A stretch of 64,000 bases of DNA from Paracerasibacillus soli. GTDB lineage: Bacteria > Bacillota > Bacilli > Bacillales > Amphibacillaceae. Below, piece after piece: positions 55,808-64,000 of the stretch; position 1 is the first letter of the stretch; the number at the start of each line of letters is the position of its first letter. The stretch is taken from assembly GCF_034006335.1 (NCBI RefSeq), contig NZ_JAWDIQ010000001.1; one strand, written 5' to 3'. The notes under the pieces were generated by a model. The model had not been told where the DNA came from, did no database searches, and saw only the letters and a program-made list of their open reading frames with translations. The position numbers were made by a program, and so were the translations under genes.

Positions 55808-57079
55808 TTATAAAATGAATAAGCCACCATATACGCCCATACCTTGTAGTTCATCTTCAATACGTAATAACTGATTATATTTTGCTACGCGGTCTGTACG
55901 AGATGGTGCACCAGTTTTAATTTGACCTGCATTTGTTGCAACAGCAATGTCAGCAATTGTTGCGTCTTCTGTTTCACCAGAACGGTGAGAGATGACTGCT
56001 GTGTATCCAGCACGTTTTGCCATTTCGATTGCTTCAAATGTTTCCGTTAGTGTACCGATTTGGTTTACTTTAATAAGGATAGAGTTTCCAACACCTTGTT
56101 CAATACCTTGAGCAAGTTTTTTCGTATTTGTAACGAATAAGTCATCGCCTACAAGTTGGATACGATTACCTAGTTTTTCTGTAAGTAGTTTATGACCAGC
56201 CCAGTCATCTTCATCTAAACCATCTTCAATTGAAATGATTGGGTATTTATTAACCATCTCTTCATACCATGCAACCATTTCTTCAGATGTTCTCACAACA
56301 CCTTCACCTTTAAGGTTATATTTACCACCTTTGTACATTTCAGAAGCAGCAACGTCCATTGCTAATTTAACTTCCTCACCAGGTTTATATCCTGCCGCTT
56401 TAATAGCTTCTACAATTGTTTGTAGTGCTTCTTCATTTGAGCTTAGGTTGGGTGCAAATCCACCTTCATCACCTACAGCGGTATTGTATCCTTTTTCTTT
56501 TAAAACACTCTTTAAAGCATGGAAAATTTCCGCTCCTGTACGTAATGCTTCACTAAAACTAGGGGCACCTACTGGCATAACCATGAATTCCTGAATATCA
56601 ACATTATTGTCTGCATGCTCTCCACCATTTAAAATATTCATCATCGGTGTTGGAAGCACTTTTGCGTTGAAACCACCTAAATAGTTATATAAAGGAATTT
56701 CTAAGTAATGTGCTGCTGCATGAGCTACTGCCATAGATACACCTAAAATAGCATTTGCTCCAAGTTTACCTTTGTTTTCAGTACCATCAAGTTCAATCAT
56801 AATATTATCAATAATATTTTGGCGTGTTACATCAATACCTAGTAATTCTGGTGCGATGATTTCATTAACATTTTTAACTGCTTTTAATACGCCTTTTCCA
56901 CCGTAACGTTTTTTATCTCCGTCACGTAATTCAACTGCTTCATATTCTCCAGTTGAAGCACCACTTGGCACAAGGGAAGAACCAAAAGCACCTGATTCAG
57001 TAAATACCTCTACTTCTACTGTTGGGTTACCACGGGAATCTAATACTTCACGAGCATAAATATCTGTAATATATGGCAT
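55808..57079 (-). CDS. eno: Enolase
   Basis: 423 residues; 2-phosphoglycerate to phosphoenolpyruvate. Present are SGASTGEYEAVELRDGD, HADNNVDIQEFMVMPVGA, the metal Asp in LAMDVAASEMY and SIEDGLDEDDW, VGDDLFVTN, and the catalytic Lys in LIKVNQIGTLTE, HRSGETED. It is the last gene of the glycolytic operon; the 59-base gap to gpmI has a ribosome site GGAGAG. Confidence 0.98.
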   Translation of the reverse strand: MPYITDIYAREVLDSRGNPTVEVEVFTESGAFGSSLVPSGASTGEYEAVELRDGDKKRYGGKGVLKAVKNVNEIIAPELLGIDVTRQNIIDNIMIELDGTENKGKLGANAILGVSMAVAHAAAHYLEIPLYNYLGGFNAKVLPTPMMNILNGGEHADNNVDIQEFMVMPVGAPSFSEALRTGAEIFHALKSVLKEKGYNTAVGDEGGFAPNLSSNEEALQTIVEAIKAAGYKPGEEVKLAMDVAASEMYKGGKYNLKGEGVVRTSEEMVAWYEEMVNKYPIISIEDGLDEDDWAGHKLLTEKLGNRIQLVGDDLFVTNTKKLAQGIEQGVGNSILIKVNQIGTLTETFEAIEMAKRAGYTAVISHRSGETEDATIADIAVATNAGQIKTGAPSRTDRVAKYNQLLRIEDELQGMGVYGGLFIL

Positions 57080-57137
57080 AGTTAATCTCTCCTTTTATTG
57101 TTCATACTCTACTATCATATACGGTTAAATTATTTAT

Positions 57138-58682
57138 TCAATTGTTTCCTTTTATTAGGGATGACCCAGTCATTTCTTCGGGCTTTTCAACACCTAATAA
57201 ATCAAGTAATGTGGGGGATAAATCAGCTAATTTCCCACCATCACGAACTTCAATTCCTTCTTTTGTAATAATAACAGGAACTGGGTTCGTTGTATGAGTT
57301 GTCATTGGTTTCCCATCAAGTGTAACAACTTCATCTGAGTTACCATGATCAGCTGTAATAATACAATGTCCACCAAGGGATATAATTTTATCTACAACTT
57401 TTCCTAGACACTCATCTACTGCCTCTATCGCCTTAATAGTCGGCTCTAACATACCAGAATGTCCAACCATATCAGGATTAGCAAAGTTTAAAATAACAGC
57501 ATTTAAATAACCTTTATCTAATTCCTTTATGAGCCCTTCTGTTACCTCATAAGCACTCATTTCTGGTTTTAAATCATATGTTGCCACTTTTGGAGAATTA
57601 ATTAAAAGTCTCGTTTCTCCAGGAAATTCCTCATGTCGACCACCACTCATGAAATATGTCACATGTGGATATTTTTCCGTTTCGGCGATCCGTAATTGTT
57701 TCAATTGATGTTTTGATAAAACTTCTCCAATTGTATTATCAAGGCCAACTGGTTCATATGCAACATATCCATCAATAGATTCATCGAATTTCGTTAACAT
57801 AACAAAATCTAAATCTGTCGGTACATTATCACCGCGGTCAAAGTCATTGAATTGCTTATCTGCAAATGTACGAGAAATTTGAATTGCTCGGTCTGGACGG
57901 AAATTGTAGAAAATAATAGAATCACCAGTTTGAACGGTACCTACCGGTTTTCCGTTTTCAGTTATAACTGAAGGAATAACGAATTCATCATAAATGCCGT
58001 GCTCGTATGAATCCTCAACAACTGCAATTGGATCTTCATAACTAGGTCCTTTTCCATAGACCATGGCATCGTATGCCTTCTGAACACGTTCCCACCGTTT
58101 ATCGCGATCCATTGAATAATAACGTCCAGAAACGGTCGCAATTTTCCCTACACCGTATTCTTTCATCATGTCTTCAGTTTCTTTTATATACTTTTTAGCT
58201 GTTTGTTGTCCAACATCTCGTCCATCTAAAAAGGCGTGAATATACACTTCATCTAATTTTTCTTCGCTCGCAAGTTTTAATAAGGCGAACATATGATGAA
58301 TATCACTATGGACACCACCATCAGATAGTAGTCCGAAGATATGTAATGCCTTATTATTTTCTTTTGCTCGACGCATCGCTTGTAAAAATACCTCTTTTTG
58401 GAAGAACTCGCCATTTTCAATGGACAAATTAACTCTAGATAAGCTTTGATATACGACACGACCAGCGCCTATATTCAAGTGACCAACTTCAGAGTTACCC
58501 ATCTGACCTTCTGGAAGGCCAACTGCTAAACCACTTGCTTCAAGTTGGTTATGTGGGAATGTATTCCAATAGCGATCAAAGTTAGGTTTCTTTGCTTGTT
58601 TTACTGCATTACCTACGACCTCATTACGAATTCCGAAGCCGTCCAGAATGATTAACGCAGCTAAATTTTTATTTTCGGTCAT
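57138..58682 (-). CDS. gpmI: 2,3-bisphosphoglycerate-independent phosphoglycerate mutase
   Basis: 514 residues. Alkaline-phosphatase-fold enzyme with two Mn ions. The phospho-Ser is in QMGNSEVGHLNIGAG, the metal ligands in ILDGFG, ITADHGNSDEV and TTHTTNPVPV. It overlaps the tpiA stop by four bases (ATGA), so it is translationally coupled. Confidence 0.98.
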   Translation of the reverse strand: MTENKNLAALIILDGFGIRNEVVGNAVKQAKKPNFDRYWNTFPHNQLEASGLAVGLPEGQMGNSEVGHLNIGAGRVVYQSLSRVNLSIENGEFFQKEVFLQAMRRAKENNKALHIFGLLSDGGVHSDIHHMFALLKLASEEKLDEVYIHAFLDGRDVGQQTAKKYIKETEDMMKEYGVGKIATVSGRYYSMDRDKRWERVQKAYDAMVYGKGPSYEDPIAVVEDSYEHGIYDEFVIPSVITENGKPVGTVQTGDSIIFYNFRPDRAIQISRTFADKQFNDFDRGDNVPTDLDFVMLTKFDESIDGYVAYEPVGLDNTIGEVLSKHQLKQLRIAETEKYPHVTYFMSGGRHEEFPGETRLLINSPKVATYDLKPEMSAYEVTEGLIKELDKGYLNAVILNFANPDMVGHSGMLEPTIKAIEAVDECLGKVVDKIISLGGHCIITADHGNSDEVVTLDGKPMTTHTTNPVPVIITKEGIEVRDGGKLADLSPTLLDLLGVEKPEEMTGSSLIKGNN

Positions 58683-59437
58683 TTTGCACCAGCCTCCACT
58701 AGCTGTAAGAAGGAATCTGCTTCTAAACTTGCACCACCTACAAGCGCGCCATCAATATCAGATTGCGCTAATAATTCATCAACATTTGCAGGTTTTACAC
58801 TACCACCGTACTGAATCACAACTTCTTGTGCTGTTTTTTCAGATGTCACTTCATTGATGACTTGTCTGATATGTGCACAAACTTCGTTTGCATCTGCACT
58901 TGAAGCTGTTTTTCCTGTTCCAATCGCCCAAATTGGTTCATATGCAATAATTGTTTCTGCTACTTGTGCTTCCGTTAAACCTAAGATTGCCTGTTTCACT
59001 TGTTTTTCAACATGTGCTTTTGTTTCATTTGCTTCACGTTGTTCTAATGTTTCACCAACACAAACAATCGGTGTTAAGCCATGATTAAAAGCTGCGTGAA
59101 CTTTTTTATTAACCGTTTCATCCGTTTCTGCAAAGTACTCTCTACGTTCAGAATGACCTAAAACAACATGTGTCACACCAATATCTTTTAACATAATTGG
59201 GCTTACTTCACCAGTAAAAGCACCCTCATTCTCAAAATGCATATTTTGAGCACTTACCTTTAAAGCAGTTCCTTCTGTTTGCTCCACTAATTTTGCTAAA
59301 TAAGGAAATGGCGCACAAACGATTGCTTCTACATTCTCGCTAGTAGGTATTTTACTCACAATTTCATCAACAAATTGTGTTACTTCTTGAGAAACTTTAT
59401 TCATTTTCCAGTTTCCTGCAATCACATTTTTTCGCAT
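58679..59437 (-). CDS. tpiA: Triosephosphate isomerase
   Basis: 252 residues. Substrate Lys in AGNWKMNK, catalytic His in VLGHSERREYF, catalytic Glu in IIAYEPIWAIGTGK, and the phosphate-gripping loop IQYGGSVKPAN with LVGGASL. It is 30 bases after pgk. Confidence 0.98.
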   Translation of the reverse strand: MRKNVIAGNWKMNKVSQEVTQFVDEIVSKIPTSENVEAIVCAPFPYLAKLVEQTEGTALKVSAQNMHFENEGAFTGEVSPIMLKDIGVTHVVLGHSERREYFAETDETVNKKVHAAFNHGLTPIVCVGETLEQREANETKAHVEKQVKQAILGLTEAQVAETIIAYEPIWAIGTGKTASSADANEVCAHIRQVINEVTSEKTAQEVVIQYGGSVKPANVDELLAQSDIDGALVGGASLEADSFLQLVEAGAK

Positions 59438-59467
59438 AAAATCACCCCTAAAAAGTTACATATTTCA

Positions 59468-60649
59468 TTACTTATCATTAAGTGCTGCTACTCCTGGTAG
59501 AACTTTTCCTTCCATAAATTCAAGGGAAGCTCCTCCACCTGTAGAAACATGATCCATTTTATCAGCTAAGCCAAACTTTTCAACTGCTGCTGCTGAATCA
59601 CCACCACCAATAATCGTATATCCATCAGTTTCAGCTAATGCTTGGGCAACAGCTTTTGTACCATTCGCATACGCATCCATTTCGAACACACCCATTGGTC
59701 CATTCCAAACAACTAACTTAGACTTTTTAATAATATCTCGATATTTTTCACTCGTTTTAGGACCAATATCTAGTGCTTCCCAATCTGCCGGGATTTGGTC
59801 AATGGCAACTTCTTTTTTATTTGCGTCTTCAGAGAAGTCGTCAGCTACTATCGCGTCAATTGGTAAAACAAATTGTACACCTTTTTCTTCAGCCTTCTTC
59901 ATAAATTGTTTCGCTAAATCTATTTTATCTTCTTCTAATAAAGATTTTCCAATTTCATGACCTTGTGCTTTAACAAATGTGTAGGCGAGGCCACCACCAA
60001 TAATCAAGTTGTCGACTTTATCAAGTAAATGATCAATAACACCAATTTTATCTTTTACTTTTGCTCCACCAATAATCGCAGTAAATGGTCTATCTGGGTT
60101 TTCTAACGCTTTACCAAGGACTGCTAATTCTTTTTCCATTAAGTATCCTGCTACAGCCGGTAATTTTTCAGCAACACCAGTAGTAGAAGCATGTGCGCGG
60201 TGAGCAGCACCAAAGGCATCGTTCACATATAGATCAGCCATATTTGCAAATGCCTGTGCAAGTTCAGGGTCATTTTTTGTTTCACCTAATTCAAAACGAA
60301 CATTTTCAATGAGAAGAATGTCCCCTTCGGATAGGTTTGCAATTGCATTGTCTACTTCTTCCCCGTATACAGCATCAGTTTTAGTTACTTCTTTTCCGGT
60401 AAGTTCACTTAACCGTTTTGCAACTGGATCCAAACGTAACTCCTCGACAACTTGTCCTTTTGGTCTACCTAAATGACTTGCTAAAATTACCTTAGCTCCA
60501 TGCTCAGACAAATATTGAATTGTTTTTAATGCTGCCTTAATTCGTGTATCATCCGTTACCTTGCCATCCTGCATTGGTACATTAAAGTCAACTCTACAAA
60601 AAACGCGTTTCCCTTGAACTTGAACATCTTCTAATGTTTTCTTATTCAT
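59468..60649 (-). CDS. pgk: Phosphoglycerate kinase
   Basis: 393 residues. Substrate loop RVDFNVPMQDGKVTDDTRI, RLDPVAKRLSEL, NVRFELGETKND, the hinge, and the nucleotide-binding GGGDSAAAVEK and STGGGASLEFMEGK. Separated from gap by about 110 bases that hold a GC-rich hairpin. Confidence 0.98.
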   Translation of the reverse strand: MNKKTLEDVQVQGKRVFCRVDFNVPMQDGKVTDDTRIKAALKTIQYLSEHGAKVILASHLGRPKGQVVEELRLDPVAKRLSELTGKEVTKTDAVYGEEVDNAIANLSEGDILLIENVRFELGETKNDPELAQAFANMADLYVNDAFGAAHRAHASTTGVAEKLPAVAGYLMEKELAVLGKALENPDRPFTAIIGGAKVKDKIGVIDHLLDKVDNLIIGGGLAYTFVKAQGHEIGKSLLEEDKIDLAKQFMKKAEEKGVQFVLPIDAIVADDFSEDANKKEVAIDQIPADWEALDIGPKTSEKYRDIIKKSKLVVWNGPMGVFEMDAYANGTKAVAQALAETDGYTIIGGGDSAAAVEKFGLADKMDHVSTGGGASLEFMEGKVLPGVAALNDK

Positions 60650-60718
60650 GGTGAACCCTCCTACAATAAATATGTAATGATTTTTCGATTCACAAGTTTA
60701 TTTCATTTTACTTGAAAA

Positions 60719-60740
60719 GGAGGAGGGGGTAGCCTCCTCC
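60719..60740 (-). terminator. GC-rich hairpin between gap and pgk
   Basis: GGAGGAGG pairs with CCTCCTCC with a six-base loop, followed by TTTTCAAG on the minus strand, about 20 bases after the gap stop. It may be a partial terminator or an RNA-stabilising end that lets gap be made at a higher level than pgk. Confidence 0.55.
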
Positions 60741-60762
60741 TAAATTTTTATAAAAGGATTGA

Positions 60763-61769
60763 TTATAGTCCTTTTTCAATCATATATACAGCTAGATCCG
60801 CACAACGAGCAGAGTAACCAGCTTCATTGTCATACCATGAAACTACTTTTACAAGGTTATCTTCTAATACCATTGTAGACAAACCATCTAAAATAGATGA
60901 GTGTGTGTTACCAATGATATCTGTAGAAACTAATGGCTCTTCACTATATTCGAATACATGTGACATTTCGCCTTCAGCAGCTTTTTTGAATGCAGCATTC
61001 ACTTCTTCAGCTGTTACATTTTTATCTAATTCTGCTACTAAGTCTACAACAGAACCGTTGGTGTTGGAACACGAACAGCCATACCGTTTAATTTACCATT
61101 TAATTCTGGTAATACTTTTCCAACTGCTTTAGCAGCACCTGTAGTTGTCGGAATAATGTTTTCCGCAGCTGCACGAGCACGACGGTAGTCTTTATGTGGT
61201 AAATCTAAAATTTGTTGGTCGTTTGTATATGAATGAATTGTTGTCATGAGACCACGTTTAATACCGAAGTTATCATGTAGTACTTTTGCAAATGGTGCTA
61301 AACAGTTCGTTGTACAAGAAGCATTTGATACAACATGATGGTTAGCCGCATCATATTTATCTTCATTTACACCCATTACAATTGTAAGGTCTTCGTTTTT
61401 ACCAGGTGCAGAGATAATAACTTTTTTTGCACCTGCATCAATATGTTTTTGAGCTGAGTCACGATCAACAAAACGTCCTGTTGACTCGACTACGATTTCA
61501 ACACCTAATTCGCCCCAAGGAAGATTAGCAGGCTCTCTTTCAGCAATAACTTTAATTTCTTTTCCGCCTACAACGATGTTGTCTCCATTTACAGAAACTT
61601 CTTGATCTAATTTTCCATGGACAGAATCATATTTTAATAAGTGCGCTAACATGTGAGCATCTGTTAAGTCGTTAATTGCTACAACTTCTACTTCTTTTTT
61701 ATTAAGCATTTCTCGAAATACAAGACGACCAATACGACCGAAACCATTAATTCCAACTTTTACTGACAT
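60763..61769 (-). CDS. gap: Glyceraldehyde-3-phosphate dehydrogenase (frameshift)
   Basis: 335 residues after repair. NAD-binding GINGFGRIGRLVFRE and catalytic Cys in VSNASCTTNCLAP; the sequence continues GMAVRVPTP, breaks near 61057 where one A is missing from an AAC run, and resumes with VVDLVAELDKNVTAEEVN and the conserved WYDNEAGYSARC at the end. A broken gap would be lethal or strongly limiting in a glycolytic bacterium, so this is probably a sequencing error. Glycolytic NAD-dependent type (GapA). Confidence 0.95.
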
Positions 61770-61806
61770 ATAAATTCCTCCTATTTAAATCATTTTTATT
61801 TATATA

Positions 61807-62835
61807 TTAAAGGGATACATCCCTTAATATCTGTTCCGCAGCAGCTTCATCCGTAATCAGAACATCGCTTTTCCCATTTTTAAAATAGGAAATAATAGCT
61901 TGTCCTTTTGATTTGCCTCCAGCTACCGTAACAACGTGCTTTTTCGAGGTCAAATCTTCCAATTGAAGACCTACTGTTTTGACTTTATGAATTACGGTTC
62001 CCTTTTCATCAAAATAATAACCAAATGCTTCGCCTACTGCCCCATCTTCTATTAGCTTTGTAACAGAAGCCTTCTGGAGTTCTTCGACGATGTGCCATTG
62101 TTAGTGCATCACCTACACCATGCAAAACAACATCCGCACTTTTAATTTGATCCAATACTTCTGATATTGCAGGTTCCGTAATCATCGTTTCGTATGTTTT
62201 CTCGCTTATTAAGTTGGTACGAATAACATACGATAGGAAGCATGTGCTCTTTTGGCCATTTCAGCAGCTATTGTGTTAGCTTGACTTTCCACCTTTTCCC
62301 CTATTCCACCACGAGCAGGTACGAATAGATAACGATGATTATCATCAAATGGAGTCATTGCTTCAGCAACTGCAGCCATTGTAGTACCACCTGTAACGGC
62401 AAGTGTAAAGCCAGGTTGTACAATCTTCTTCAGATATGCAACACAAGCTTTTCCCATCTCATACTTTACCCAATCATCTTGATCACTATTTCCTGAAATG
62501 ATCATAACATGATCTATATGTAGCATTTCCCGAATCCGCTTTTCCAAAACACTTTTCCCAGTAATATCTTGCAACACATTTGCCAACTGTTCTAAAAGTA
62601 ATGTACCCTCTTTTGAAAGTTGCATTCCTTTGGAAGTAACAAATAATAAGCCTTGATCTTGCAAAAATTCTACTTCTCTTCTTGCAACTCTTTCTGTTAA
62701 CCCGGTTGCTTCGGCTAGCGTCCTTCTTCCAATCGGTTCATAAAGCCCAATACAATGTAAAACCTTGTATCGTTGCTGCATGTCTTCAAGAATATTGGGG
62801 TATATTTTTTTTAGCATTTCAAAAAAAGAATTCAT
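61807..62835 (-). CDS. cggR: Central glycolytic genes regulator CggR (two frameshifts)
   Basis: About 342 residues after repair, of the SorC/DeoR type. N-terminal winged helix (RRTLAEATGLTERVARREVEFLQDQGLLFV), then the sugar-binding domain (GGTTMAAVAEAM, VPARGGIGEKVESQANTIAAEMA). One deletion near 62213 and one insertion near 62074 compensate each other in length. The repaired C-terminal half reads LHGVGDALTMAHRR, EAFGYYFDEKGTVIHKV and TVAGGKSKGQAIISYF. Represses the gap operon and is relieved by fructose-1,6-bisphosphate in Bacillus. Confidence 0.9.
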
Positions 62836-62864
62836 GAGATGAAGCTCCTTTGCATAACAAGCAG

Positions 62865-62900
62865 GTCAGATTGAGTCCCAGCTCGACAGAAATTGTCCCA
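62865..62900 (-). promoter_or_regulatory. CggR operator
   Basis: On the minus strand the site reads GGGAC-N6-TGTC-N4-tGGGAC-N6-TGAC, matching the tandem CggR operator CGGGACN6TGTC found in Bacillus subtilis, with two half-site changes. It lies about 30 bases before cggR. Confidence 0.88.
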
Positions 62901-62922
62901 CAACAAGTAAAAAAATAATGAA

Positions 62923-62975
62923 GTAGCAATTTCTTCACTATTATTATAACACACCTCATAAATATAACAATTCAT
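62923..62975 (-). promoter_or_regulatory. Sigma-A promoter of cggR-gap operon
   Basis: TTGTTA (near -35) and TATAAT (62944-62949 on the minus strand), about 16 bases apart, lie just upstream of the operator, so bound CggR would block the transcript. Confidence 0.65.
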
Positions 62976-63048
62976 GTGACTTCAGAATATGTTATGTTTT
63001 TGTGGCAAATTTGAATCATTATTAATATATCCATGTTTCTGCGTTTTA

Positions 63049-63300
63049 TTATACTTTATCAATATGTTTTGCAAGTGCGTGTTCCAATGATTCCATATTT
63101 AATTGTTCACAGTTTAACGTTGTTTCATTAATTTGAACAAAAGGGATTAATAGTTGATACTTTTCTAACCAAGCGTCATTTGTATAAATATCTCTCTCTT
63201 CTAATTCAAAAGGGTATTTCTGTTGGAACATGATAAGCAATGCTTTTGCTTCTTCACATAATGAGCAAATTTCTTTTGTATAATAAATGACCTTTTGCAT
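63049..63300 (-). CDS. Glutaredoxin-like thiol protein
   Basis: 83 residues with an N-terminal active site CSLCEEAK (CxxC) and a short thioredoxin fold of the glutaredoxin/DUF836 type. The C-terminal region is variable, ending ALAKHIDKV. It sits 12 bases downstream of the sigma-54 gene, on the same strand, and upstream of cggR. It would act in thiol-disulfide exchange; partner unknown. Confidence 0.8.
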   Translation of the reverse strand: MQKVIYYTKEICSLCEEAKALLIMFQQKYPFELEERDIYTNDAWLEKYQLLIPFVQINETTLNCEQLNMESLEHALAKHIDKV

Positions 63301-63312
63301 CGTATACCTCCG

Positions 63313-63999
63313 TTATTTCCTTTTCATTGATGATGGAATATGCAGTTGTTCACGATATTTCATGACCGTTCGTCTCGCAATTGTTATGCCATAATCTTCA
63401 TTTAATATCTTACATATTTTTGCATCTGACAATGGCTTTGCTTTATTTTCCTGATGAATAATTTCCTTTATATAATGTTTAATGGCGTAAGATGACGTTT
63501 GTTTTCCACCTTGTTTTAATCCTGATTGAAAAAAGAACTTAATCGGTACGACTCCGTGTGGTGTTTGGATGTATTTACTATTAATGGCACGACTTACAGT
63601 TGATATATGGATTTGTAAAGCATCCGCAATTTCCTTTAATGTTAGAGATTGTAACATCGTTGGCCCAAATTCAAAAAAACCTACTTGCTTCTCTAACACT
63701 TTTTTTATAATTTGTTCTAATGTGTGACCACGATATGAAATCGCCTCGTTCACTCGCTCCATTTGCGTACGCTTTTCTTTTAAATACGTCGCAGCCTCCT
63801 TGTCTTTCTCTATCAAATCAAGATATGCGGGATTGATGGTTAACCTTGGAGAATACCATTTATAGAAGGAAACTTTCCACTTATCATTCTCTTTGATTAT
63901 TGCTGCTTCTGGAACGATGTATGCTATTTGATCTGTAGCTAGTAAACTGCCTGGCTTCGGATGGCATGCTTTTATCTGATTCAAGACATTCCTTACAAT
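63313..63999 (-). CDS. sigL: RNA polymerase sigma-54 factor RpoN/SigL, C-terminal part (right edge)
   Basis: The right end of the window cuts off the N-terminal activator-interacting region. The visible part has the core-binding region, the helix-turn-helix (LQSLTLKEIADALQIHISTVSRAINSKYIQTPHGVVPIKFFF) and the RpoN box ARRTVMKYREQL that contacts the -24 element. It would direct transcription of activator-dependent genes such as levanase or amino acid catabolism genes in Bacillus. Confidence 0.95.
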   Translation of the reverse strand: MVRNVLNQIKACHPKPGSLLATDQIAYIVPEAAIIKENDKWKVSFYKWYSPRLTINPAYLDLIEKDKEAATYLKEKRTQMERVNEAISYRGHTLEQIIKKVLEKQVGFFEFGPTMLQSLTLKEIADALQIHISTVSRAINSKYIQTPHGVVPIKFFFQSGLKQGGKQTSSYAIKHYIKEIIHQENKAKPLSDAKICKILNEDYGITIARRTVMKYREQLHIPSSMKRK

Positions 64000-64000
64000 A

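Noticed and set aside
60763..61769. gap as two separate genes
   Set aside because: Both parts are consecutive pieces of one conserved enzyme; one missing base explains the break.
1..64000. CRISPR arrays, rRNA and tRNA genes
   Set aside because: No regularly spaced repeats of 25-40 bases and no rRNA or tRNA cloverleaf were seen; the only tRNA-like structure is the tmRNA.

Overview
This is low-GC Firmicutes DNA, most likely from a Bacillaceae genus near Oceanobacillus or Virgibacillus. The backbone has Bacillus-type gene order: fadN-fadA-fadE, secG-estA-rnr-smpB-ssrA, and sigL-cggR-gap-pgk-tpiA-gpmI-eno. Operators of the Bacillus type (FadR, Zur, CggR) can be read directly in the sequence. Accessory DNA is spliced between the conserved blocks.

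Layout. 0-1.5 kb: end of an ABC permease, a palindromic repeat and a VanZ-like gene. 1.5-7 kb: the beta-oxidation operon fadNAE behind a FadR box. 7-10.8 kb: an accessory patch with a GrpB-like gene, a hypothetical, a ParE-type toxin-antitoxin pair, a tyrosine integrase and a dead lipoprotein gene. 11-15.7 kb: argS, then a Zur-controlled zinc uptake operon (znuC-znuB-zur) that runs into two fluoride channel genes. 15.7-21.5 kb: a duplicated DUF58/DUF4129 set around a MoxR ATPase. 21.8-27.6 kb: nitroreductase, CwlO-like hydrolase, DedA, DUF1836, TrhA/hemolysin III and M42 peptidase. 27.6-36.3 kb: a nucleoside hydrolase relic, a secreted peptide with its ABC exporter, and a Pmt-like GntR/ABC locus. 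36.5-37.8 kb: a degenerate IS200 element and a free-standing LAGLIDADG endonuclease. 37.9-38.5 kb: a tmRNA gene interrupted in its T-loop by a group I intron of about 285 nt. 38.6-46 kb: smpB, a manganese-type ABC transporter, rnr, carboxylesterase and secG. 46-49.8 kb: lipase, ptsI and nitroreductase. 49.9-54.6 kb: a four-gene bacteriocin-like cassette (secreted two-Cys peptide, large lipoprotein, ABC ATPase, permease) bracketed by two nearly identical 80-bp direct repeats. 54.6-64 kb: nucleoside hydrolase, the glycolytic operon with CggR, a glutaredoxin-like protein and the C-terminal part of sigma-54.

The most interesting parts are the intron-bearing ssrA with a convergent homing endonuclease beside it, and the two to three secreted-peptide/MacB-like exporter loci, one of them flanked by direct repeats. 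A palindromic element of about 160 bp occurs in two good copies and one decayed copy. One good copy lies between a pair of operator-like dyads and the manganese transporter operon.

A caution for every reader: about twenty genes, including gap, cggR, fadA, fadN and the zinc and manganese ATPases, are broken by what looks like a single missing or extra base, often in a homopolymer. Repairing one base restores normal family length in nearly all. This pattern looks like sequence error rather than biology, so I annotate these as whole genes with a noted frameshift. Genuine decay, with in-frame stops and truncations, is limited to the IS200 transposase, the 10.4-10.8 kb lipoprotein and the 28 kb nucleoside hydrolase fragment.
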